From Prevotellaceae bacterium (GTDB lineage: Bacteria > Bacteroidota > Bacteroidia > Bacteroidales > UBA932), in assembly GCA_031279695.1 (NCBI GenBank), contig JAITIA010000006.1, forward strand, positions 1 through 39,262: a stretch of DNA of 39,262 nucleotides, written 5' to 3'. The stretch's first letter is position 1, and every line of letters begins with the position of its first letter. A program made the position numbers and the translations under genes. Shown here one piece after another: positions 33,253-39,262 of the stretch. The notes beneath the pieces are model-generated. The model saw only the letters and a program-made list of their open reading frames with translations, made no database searches and was not told where the DNA came from.

Positions 33253-34647
33253 ATGAAGAAAAAAATTTACGTCAGCGCTGGAATTCTGGCAATTTTGGCA
33301 ATTATTGCCATCTATTATTTCTCCGGCTCAAAGGAAAATCTCAACCAGATGGTGAAAACTCAAAGAGGCGTTTTTGAGGTTGTGGTTACAACAACGGGCG
33401 AACTGCTTGCCTCGTCGAACGTGGCAATATTAGGTCCCGAAGAATTGCGGGGTCGCAATATCAGAGCAGTTGATATAAAAATTCTTGACCTTATCCCGGA
33501 AGGCTCGCTGGTTGATTCCGGCGATTATGTCGCCTCGCTTGACCCGTCGGTACTCGACAATATGAAAAAAGACGTTGAGATAGACCTCGAACAGTGGGAA
33601 ACTACTTTCGAAAATTCACTCATAGATACATCCATCAACCTCAAAGCGTTGCGCGACAATATCCAGAACCTGAAATTTAATCTCGAAGAAGCCGCAATTG
33701 TTGTTGAACAAAGCGTTTATGAGCCGCCGGCAACTCAGCGCAAAGCACAGAACGACTACGAAAAGGCGATGCGAACGTATGAACAGGAAAAGAAAAGATA
33801 TACGCTCCGCAAAAATCAGGAATTGGGTAAACTGAAAAATATCACCATAGTGCTTGAACGCAAACGTCAAGGCTATGCCGATTTGCTCGATTTGCTCAAC
33901 CGCTTCCAAATTTATGCTCCAGCGTCAGGTATGATTATCTACCATAAAATCAAAAGTGGAGAAAAACGCACAATAGGCTCAACTATCAACCCATGGGACA
34001 GAGTTATCGCCCTGCTGCCCGACCTGTCGAAAATGCAGTCAAAAACATACGTCAATGAGGTCGATATCAGCAAAGTAAAAACAGGACAGAATGTCCGGGT
34101 AGGCGTCGATGCATTCCCCGACAAACGATATACGGGAACGGTAACATCGGTGGCAAATACCGGCGAACAGCTGCGTAACTCCGACGCCAAAGTATTTGAA
34201 GTGATGGTGAAACTGAACGAATCGGACGAAATACTGCGCCCCTTAATGACTTCGTCAAACGAAATCATAGTCTCGACCGTCGAAGACGCCGTTTTCGTAT
34301 CTCTGGAAGCAATTCACGTCGATAGCGTACCCTTCGTTTACCGTACCAACGGCACTAAACAAGTGGTTGTTACAGGCGAAATGAACGACGGATACCGCAT
34401 CATCGAACAGGGACTGGAAGAAGGCGACGAAGTCTATCTCTCCACACCGCCCAAACCCGAAACATTCAGGCTGGCAGGCGAAGAATTAATCCCGATAATC
34501 CGCGAACGCGAATCGGAAAAGAAAAAAGAAGAGGAACTGCGACAGGCTGAGGAACGTAAAGCCCGACGACGAAACGCAATGCCGGTAAACGGCTCGCGGC
34601 AACGTCGAGGCGGCGACGAACAGCGTCAGAACCGAGAACCCCGTTAA
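33253..34647 (+). CDS. Periplasmic adaptor (HlyD/MacA-like) of an ABC export system
   Basis: A 464-residue membrane-fusion protein. The N-terminal membrane anchor (residues about 5-24) is followed by VFEVVVTTTGELLAS, a lipoyl-like half, a long coiled coil (about 105-215), then the second lipoyl half FQIYAPASGMIIYHKIKSGEKRTIGSTI and beta-barrel domains (KTYVNEVDISKVKTGQNVRVGVDAFPDKRYTGTV). The C terminus is a highly basic, Arg-rich tail (EERKARRRN...). Such adaptors link an inner-membrane pump to a TolC-like channel. The gene is followed 13 bp later by a MacB-type permease, its obvious partner. No ATPase or outer-membrane channel gene is adjacent. Confidence 0.92.
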   Translation: MKKKIYVSAGILAILAIIAIYYFSGSKENLNQMVKTQRGVFEVVVTTTGELLASSNVAILGPEELRGRNIRAVDIKILDLIPEGSLVDSGDYVASLDPSVLDNMKKDVEIDLEQWETTFENSLIDTSINLKALRDNIQNLKFNLEEAAIVVEQSVYEPPATQRKAQNDYEKAMRTYEQEKKRYTLRKNQELGKLKNITIVLERKRQGYADLLDLLNRFQIYAPASGMIIYHKIKSGEKRTIGSTINPWDRVIALLPDLSKMQSKTYVNEVDISKVKTGQNVRVGVDAFPDKRYTGTVTSVANTGEQLRNSDAKVFEVMVKLNESDEILRPLMTSSNEIIVSTVEDAVFVSLEAIHVDSVPFVYRTNGTKQVVVTGEMNDGYRIIEQGLEEGDEVYLSTPPKPETFRLAGEELIPIIRERESEKKKEEELRQAEERKARRRNAMPVNGSRQRRGGDEQRQNREPR

Positions 34648-34660
34648 GTACCGCAATATC

Positions 34661-35959
34661 ATGTTGAAACGTTATATGCACGACATCGTTATTGCCATCG
34701 AAGCAATAACGAGCAACAAACTGAAATCGATGCTCACAGCACTGGGTATAATCTTCGGAGTGGCGGCGGTTATCAGTATGCTTGCCATTGGCAACGGCGC
34801 ACAGCAGGAAATTATCGAACAGATAAAAATGGTGGGCGTCAATAATATCGTCATCGTTCCGGTGACGCCAAACGATAAGGAAACACAGTCGTCGGACGAC
34901 GAATCGCAGGCAAGGAAATTCTCGCCCGGCTTGACCCTCGCCGACGCCAACGCAATAAGAAAACTGATACCCGGAGTGGAAAATATCAGCCCCGAAGTGA
35001 GTTTCAACTCATCGCTGCAATACAACGGCGTCCGATATTCGGCAAGAGTACAGGGCGTTTCGATCGATTATTTCAAACTCTACAACCTGCCGCTCGAAAC
35101 AGGCGACTATTTCAACGCCGAACAGGACCGATACGGCATTCCCGTATGCATTATCGGCAGCAATGTGCGCGCAAAATTCTTCAACGAAATCGAACCGATA
35201 GGCAAACGCATCAAGTTTGGCAATATCTGGCTGAAAGTTGTTGGCGTTCTCAAAAAAACCGACATCACCGTCAGCTCGTTCGACAATGCGGGCGTCAATG
35301 TTTACAACGACAATATCTTTGTCCCCATTACAACGGTGCTGATGCGATACCGCAACAGAGCGCTGATTAACAAAATTATATCCACCAACCCCACACAGGA
35401 AACAAACTACAATCAGTTAGACAGAATAATTGTGCAAATGGAAAATACCGAAATGCTGAACTCAACCACCGAAGTGCTCAGCCGCATGATGATACGCCGA
35501 CATCTGGGCGTTAAAGACTACGAAATTACCGTCCCCGAAATGCTGCTCAAACAGCAGCAGCGCACCAAGGACGTTTTTAATATCGTGCTTGGCGCAATTG
35601 CCGGAATCTCGCTGCTGGTGGGCGGCATCGGCATAATGAACATAATGTTTGCCTCCGTGATGGAACGGATAAAGGAAATCGGCACAAGGCTCGCCATCGG
35701 CGCAAAGAAAAGCGACATTGTGGCGCAGTTTCTGTCCGAAGCAATACTGATAAGCGTGAGCGGCGGACTGATTGGCGTCATTCTCGGCGTCATACTCTCG
35801 TATCTGATAACAAGCATATTCGATATAAAAACCATAGTCTCGCTCATCTCCGTAGTGCTGGCGTTCGGCATCTCTGCCGCCGTAGGCGTTATCTTCGGGT
35901 ACGCTCCCGCCAAAAAAGCCTCCGAACGCGACCCGATAGAATCGCTGAGATACGAATGA
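34661..35959 (+). CDS. MacB-type ABC transporter permease (FtsX family)
   Basis: A 432-residue membrane protein. The first membrane helix is at residues about 18-40 (KSMLTALGIIFGVAAVISMLAIG), with a large periplasmic domain to about 305 (MacB_PCD). Three more helices follow in the FtsX domain (VLGAIAGISLLVGGIGIMNIM, the ISVSGGLIGVILGVILSYL segment and VVLAFGISAAVGVIFGYAPAKKASERDPIESLRYE). It is a half-permease with no ATPase domain, so it needs a separate MacB-like ATPase that is not encoded here. With the upstream adaptor it would form a mechanotransmission-type exporter of peptides or lipoprotein-like substrates. Its TGA stop starts a long heptamer array. Confidence 0.94.
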   Translation: MLKRYMHDIVIAIEAITSNKLKSMLTALGIIFGVAAVISMLAIGNGAQQEIIEQIKMVGVNNIVIVPVTPNDKETQSSDDESQARKFSPGLTLADANAIRKLIPGVENISPEVSFNSSLQYNGVRYSARVQGVSIDYFKLYNLPLETGDYFNAEQDRYGIPVCIIGSNVRAKFFNEIEPIGKRIKFGNIWLKVVGVLKKTDITVSSFDNAGVNVYNDNIFVPITTVLMRYRNRALINKIISTNPTQETNYNQLDRIIVQMENTEMLNSTTEVLSRMMIRRHLGVKDYEITVPEMLLKQQQRTKDVFNIVLGAIAGISLLVGGIGIMNIMFASVMERIKEIGTRLAIGAKKSDIVAQFLSEAILISVSGGLIGVILGVILSYLITSIFDIKTIVSLISVVLAFGISAAVGVIFGYAPAKKASERDPIESLRYE

Positions 35960-36020
35960 TTTTTTGATTTACGATTTACGATTTTTGATTGATGATTTTT
36001 GATTGATGATTTGGGATTTT
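35957..36020 (+). repeat. Stop-anchored heptamer array after the permease
   Basis: TGATTTT beginning with the permease stop TGA (35957-35959), one extra T, then eight gapless units: TGATTTA, CGATTTA, CGATTTT, TGATTGA, TGATTTT, TGATTGA, TGATTTG, GGATTTT. Confidence 0.88.
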
Positions 36021-36191
36021 TTTGATTGATAAATCGAACTGCAGGCGCGTCCCAAGTTGTGCATCAGGATTTTCAGTTCTTTACGCCAATAGCCATGTTT
36101 GCGCCATCAGGGCAAAGTCCCGTATTCTTTGCTATCTGATACAGAGATTTACGCGGAAAATCCATAGATCCCTTATTTCAAAAGGCACCAT

Positions 36192-36256
36192 CTTATGTAA
36201 CTCTTTTTCAGGCGGAGAATTTCAGTTTGGATAGGGTGCGTTTTAACTGTTTTATT
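36192..36256 (+). repeat. 65-bp dispersed repeat, copy 2
   Basis: Same orientation and length as 7501-7565, with about nine substitutions. In both places it lies between a run of low-complexity repeats and hairpin elements. Confidence 0.8.
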
Positions 36257-36300
36257 GGTTAATGATTAATGCCTGCGGTGGCTGACAGGCTGAGCCGTAA

Positions 36301-36372
36301 AGTCCCGCAGGGACTTGGGGACATAGCGGAATTTTCTGCATAAATCAATAGTATCTCAATCTTTTTTTCAAC
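36301..36372 (-). repeat. Half-copy of the MITE-like element, inverted
   Basis: It starts with the palindrome AGTCCCGCAGGGACT (36301-36315). Read on the minus strand, 36372-36301 follows 27493-27565 almost base for base, including GGTTGAAAAAAAGATTGAG and ATTGATTTATGCAGAAAA. Confidence 0.8.
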
Positions 36373-36464
36373 CTGGGTTTTTATTAATTGCATAAATCAA
36401 AGTAACGGCACAGTTCAAACAAACGAGGCATAGCAAAAAGTCAGTTACCTTATCAAACAAAGGG

Positions 36465-38861
36465 TTATGGCGTCTCCAATGCAAAATCCAGCACTTCGTT
36501 CATGTTTTTTACATAGTAAAAATTCAGCCCTTCAATATATTCAGGTTTAATATCTTCGATATGTTTTCTGTTTTCTTCCGAAAGCACTATGGCAGTTATG
36601 CCGGCGCGTTTGGCGGCAAGTATTTTTTCCTTAACGCCGCCCACCGGCAGCACTTTTCCGCGCAGGGTAATTTCGCCCGTCATGCCTGTTCCGCGCTTCA
36701 CCCGACGGTTGGTGTAAATCGATGCTATTGAAGTAATCATGGTTATTCCGGCGGAGGGACCGTCCTTAGGAATAGCGCCTTCGGGCACATGGATATGGAG
36801 ATTTTTCTGTTCAAATAGTTTATCGTCGACGCCCAGACTTTGGGCATGAGACTTCACATATTCAAGCGCAATGGTGGCAGATTCCTTCATCACCTCGCCC
36901 AGATTGCCGGTGAGTGTGAGATTGCCTTTGCCGGCGCTCAGACTTGCTTCAACAAAAAGGATTTCGCCGCCCGCCTCTGTCCACGCCAAGCCGGTTGCCA
37001 CGCCCACCAGACTTTCGTTGCCGGCGGTTTCCTTTTGCATACGGGCAGTTTTGAGTATTCGGTGAATATCGTCCACCGTGATGCGTTTTTTAGCCTTTTC
37101 GCCAAAAGCCAGCGATTTTGCTCTGTTACGGAGTATTTTTGCGATATTTTGGTCGAGACGTCTTACGCCCGACTCGCGGGTATATTCTTCGATGATGGTT
37201 GCCAGCGCGTTATCGTCGAAGGCAAACCGTTTGGGCTTCATTCCGTGCGCCTCTATCGATTTGGGGATAAGGTGCCGACGGGCGATTTCCATCTTTTCCT
37301 CCATCACATAACCCGATATATTGATCATCTCCATTCGGTCGCGCAGAGCGGGGTTGATGGTATCCGTCCGGTTGGCGGTGGTGATAAACATCACGCGCGA
37401 AAGGTCGTAGTCGATATCGAGATAATTGTCGCGGAATGCCGAATTTTGTTCAGGGTCGAGCACTTCCAGCAAGGCGGAAGCAGGGTCGCCCTTAAAGTCG
37501 GAGCCCACCTTGTCGATTTCGTCAAGAATAATTACCGGATTCGAGGTTTTGCAGCGGATAAGTGTCTGAACAATACGTCCGGGCATGGCGCCAATATAGG
37601 TTTTTCGATGTCCGCGAATTTCCGCCTCGTCGTGCAGTCCGCCCAGCGAAATACGTCCGAAGTTTCTGTTCAGCGCTCTTGCAATGGATTTTCCGAGCGA
37701 AGTTTTTCCAACTCCCGGAGGTCCGTAGAGGCAAATAATTGGCGATTTGAGGTCGCCTTTAAGTTTTATAACCGACAGATATTCAAGAATTCTGTCCTTG
37801 ACCTCTTCCAGCCCGAAATGGTCTTCGTCGAGAATTTCGGCGGCATGTTTCAGGTCGTTGTTATCGGTCGAATATTCGTTCCATGGAAGGTCGGTAAGAA
37901 CGTCAAGATAATTCACTTGCAGGGGAAAATCGCCGGCGAGCGGGTTCATTTTTTCGAGTTTGCTCAGTTCTTTGTCGAAAAATTCGCGTACCGTTGCCGA
38001 CCATTTTTTTGTTTCCACTTTTTTGGTAAACCTTTCCACTTCGCTTTCGACGGGACTATTGCCGAGTTCGTTTTGAATTGTTTTAATTTGTTGATGCAGA
38101 AAATATTCTCTTTGTTGTTGATCCATCTCCGAGCGCACTTTCTGCTGAATATCGTGTTTAATTTCGAGCAGTTGCAGTTCATGTTCGAGCAGTTCTATCA
38201 GTTGCAGCGCCCGCTCTTTCAGGTCGTCAATTTCGAGTAGCATTTGCCTATCGTCGTGTTTTTCAAACTCAATGTTCGACGAAATAAAATTGATGAGCAG
38301 TTTTTTGTTGTCGATATTTTTTATGGCAAAACCTGCTTCGGGTGGAAAATGAACTGCATATTTCAGCATTTTCGACACCGAATCCTTCACCGCGCCTACA
38401 ATAGCGTTATAATCAGGGTCCGAATTATCGGGTTCGGTTTCGGGCTTTATCGAGATATTAGCCGTGAAAAAAGGCAATTTTTGGACAAATTCTTCAATCC
38501 AGACGCGCTGAACTCCCTGCAGCAGAGCGGTTATGCCTCCGTCGGGCATTTCAAAGATTTTCAGAATACGGGCAAGGCAGCCGGTATAGTATAAATCGCT
38601 GTATTCAGGGTCTTCAACCTTTGGGTCTTGCTGCCCTACGGCGCATATCATTGTTGAGTTTGAATACGCTTCGCGAATAAGTTTTATCGACTTTTCGCGT
38701 CCCACTGTTATCGGGAACACCACCGTTGGAAAAAGTACGGCGTTGCGCAGCGCCAGCACGGGCACAGGCGCAGAGATATCGTTCTCCGTAACGTTCCCCG
38801 TATAAACCTCGTTGAGAGGTATCACCCCGATATTGTCTCCAAATGCATTTGTTATAAACAT
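36465..38861 (-). CDS. lon: ATP-dependent protease LonA
   Basis: A 798-residue LonA. The N-terminal substrate-binding domain starts at about residue 32 ([26 protein letters not shown]), then a coiled-coil region and AAA+ module with Walker A GPPGVGKT (380-387), Walker [12 protein letters not shown], and [16 protein letters not shown]. The protease domain has catalytic Ser703 (PKDGPSAG) and Lys746 (GGVKEK), 43 residues apart as in E. coli Lon. It degrades misfolded and regulatory proteins in the cytosol. A single-gene unit with an inverted repeat in its leader region. It is transcribed towards the adaptor-permease operon. Confidence 0.97.
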   Translation of the reverse strand: MFITNAFGDNIGVIPLNEVYTGNVTENDISAPVPVLALRNAVLFPTVVFPITVGREKSIKLIREAYSNSTMICAVGQQDPKVEDPEYSDLYYTGCLARILKIFEMPDGGITALLQGVQRVWIEEFVQKLPFFTANISIKPETEPDNSDPDYNAIVGAVKDSVSKMLKYAVHFPPEAGFAIKNIDNKKLLINFISSNIEFEKHDDRQMLLEIDDLKERALQLIELLEHELQLLEIKHDIQQKVRSEMDQQQREYFLHQQIKTIQNELGNSPVESEVERFTKKVETKKWSATVREFFDKELSKLEKMNPLAGDFPLQVNYLDVLTDLPWNEYSTDNNDLKHAAEILDEDHFGLEEVKDRILEYLSVIKLKGDLKSPIICLYGPPGVGKTSLGKSIARALNRNFGRISLGGLHDEAEIRGHRKTYIGAMPGRIVQTLIRCKTSNPVIILDEIDKVGSDFKGDPASALLEVLDPEQNSAFRDNYLDIDYDLSRVMFITTANRTDTINPALRDRMEMINISGYVMEEKMEIARRHLIPKSIEAHGMKPKRFAFDDNALATIIEEYTRESGVRRLDQNIAKILRNRAKSLAFGEKAKKRITVDDIHRILKTARMQKETAGNESLVGVATGLAWTEAGGEILFVEASLSAGKGNLTLTGNLGEVMKESATIALEYVKSHAQSLGVDDKLFEQKNLHIHVPEGAIPKDGPSAGITMITSIASIYTNRRVKRGTGMTGEITLRGKVLPVGGVKEKILAAKRAGITAIVLSEENRKHIEDIKPEYIEGLNFYYVKNMNEVLDFALETP

Positions 38862-38889
38862 TGTTCAATTTTTATGTTAATTATACGAC

Positions 38890-38914
38890 TGACAAATTGA
38901 CAATCTTTTTGTCA
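38890..38914 (-). promoter_or_regulatory. Candidate operator upstream of lon
   Basis: TGACAA at 38890-38895 and again at 38898-38903, with TTGTCA at 38909-38914: an inverted repeat with a 5-bp spacer plus a third half-site. It is located 30-55 bp before the lon ATG and overlaps the probable promoter. A stress-responsive repressor or sigma site is plausible but unproven. Confidence 0.45.
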
Positions 38915-39107
38915 TAATTTCAGCAATAATTTCTGTTTCTGTTGATGCGTATATTTCCGTTATAACCGTAAACGGTTGTGGGGTAAATACATTACGCATA
39001 AACCCGTCGCCCCAACGGACGACCCGAATAGTATAAATACAATTACCGTACCAGAAAAACTTTGTCAGTGCAAAAAGTTCAATTACGAATTAAAAATTAC
39101 GCATTCG
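38915..39107. other. Upstream region of lon, no gene seen
   Basis: A/T-rich DNA with short inverted motifs (CCGTTATAACCGTAAACGG near 38958-38976). A 65-codon ORF in plus frame starting at 38976 runs into the repeats beyond 39108 and has no family features. Confidence 0.4.
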
Positions 39108-39193
39108 TGTCTGTCCAAAAACTCGCAAAAAATGGCATATCTGCAAAGTCCCGCAGGTACGACACATTATTAACCGTAGGCTTCAGCCTACGG
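39108..39193 (-). repeat. Double-hairpin repeat element
   Basis: TGTCTGTCCAAAAACTCG (39108-39125), a degenerate AGTCCCGCAGGTACG (39147-39161), ACATTATTAA and the hairpin CCGTAGGC-TTCA-GCCTACGG (39174-39193). Read in reverse, the order hairpin - TTAATAATGTG - GTCCC palindrome matches 7868-7911, and the last two parts match 9-36. Confidence 0.75.
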
Positions 39194-39216
39194 CAGGTTA
39201 TCCCACCCCGCGCCCA

Positions 39217-39262
39217 AGTCCCGCAGGGACTGCACATTATATCGTCGATTATAATGTGCAGT
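39217..39262. repeat. Head-to-head copy of the repeat, cut by the window end
   Basis: AGTCCCGCAGGGACT (39217-39231) overlaps ACTGCACATTATA (39229-39241), which is mirrored by TATAATGTGCAGT at the very end (39250-39262) around an 8-nt centre. The next bases outside the window would be expected to complete a second AGTCCC palindrome, as at 22-36. Confidence 0.75.

Larger units (their letters stand above)
36021..36464. other. Intergenic DNA between permease and lon: repeats only
   Basis: No gene is visible. After a stretch without clear features (36021-36190) come the 65-bp repeat, TTAATGATTAATGCCTGCGGTGG (about 36258-36280, heptamer-plus-GC block), and the half MITE. No good intrinsic terminator was found for either convergent gene. 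Confidence 0.6.

Noticed and set aside
36840..38240. 466-codon plus-strand ORF opposite lon
   Set aside because: lon is intact with all catalytic motifs; the antisense frame reflects codon bias.
1..39262. Circular replicon (plasmid or phage)
   Set aside because: The ends share only a short repeat block, all gene content is chromosomal housekeeping, and no replication or phage gene is present.

Overview
The window looks like a chromosomal contig from an uncultured or little-studied member of the Bacteroidota, most likely Bacteroidales. Four things point there: promoters of the TTTG-N18/20-TAnnTTTG type; almost no Shine-Dalgarno sequences except a strong one at rpsU; a giant surface protein ending in a type IX secretion (T9SS) type B sorting domain; and the lineage gene order bamD - RNAP omega-like - coaBC - DUF4835. 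Nearly all recognisable genes are core housekeeping genes. No tRNA, rRNA, CRISPR array, phage module or transposase gene was found. Both ends of the window lie in copies of the same dispersed repeat, as expected if assembly broke at repeats.

Layout: (1) 222-3054, minus strand: an XRE regulator, then a putative HExxH metallopeptidase overlapping a small lipoprotein. (2) 3150-7146, plus: murB, an M16 zinc peptidase, a FchA-type cyclodeaminase/cyclohydrolase and a divergent FolD. (3) 7147-8137: about 1 kb of stacked repeats and hairpins. (4) 8138-19194, minus: a 2260-residue T9SS cargo protein with a recent ~1.03 kb internal tandem duplication, a lysine-rich periplasmic protein, purE and an AsmA-family protein. 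(5) 19444-23134, plus: bamD, an omega-like RNAP subunit, coaBC, DUF4835/PorD-like, rpsU. (6) 23258-26904, minus: DUF2490 protein, Pif1/RecD-like helicase, adk. (7) 26935-27900: a 42-bp tandem repeat and a MITE-like element. (8) 27971-30582, plus: rpsO and pnp. (9) 30945-35959, plus: dapF and dapL (lysine/peptidoglycan precursor synthesis), then a periplasmic adaptor and a MacB-type permease with no ATPase gene beside them. (10) 36465-38861, minus: lon.

The most interesting signals are these. FolD has Ile where the cyclohydrolase Lys should be, and it sits 3 bp after a FchA-type gene, which suggests the two folate activities are split between two proteins. Arrays of a 7-bp unit (consensus YGATTNN) begin exactly on the TGA stop codon of five genes and directly after the stop of two more. 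A mosaic family of palindromic intergenic repeats includes one 163-bp element with 26-bp terminal inverted repeats. The rpsU leader carries an exceptionally strong Shine-Dalgarno sequence, consistent with the autoregulation known in this phylum.
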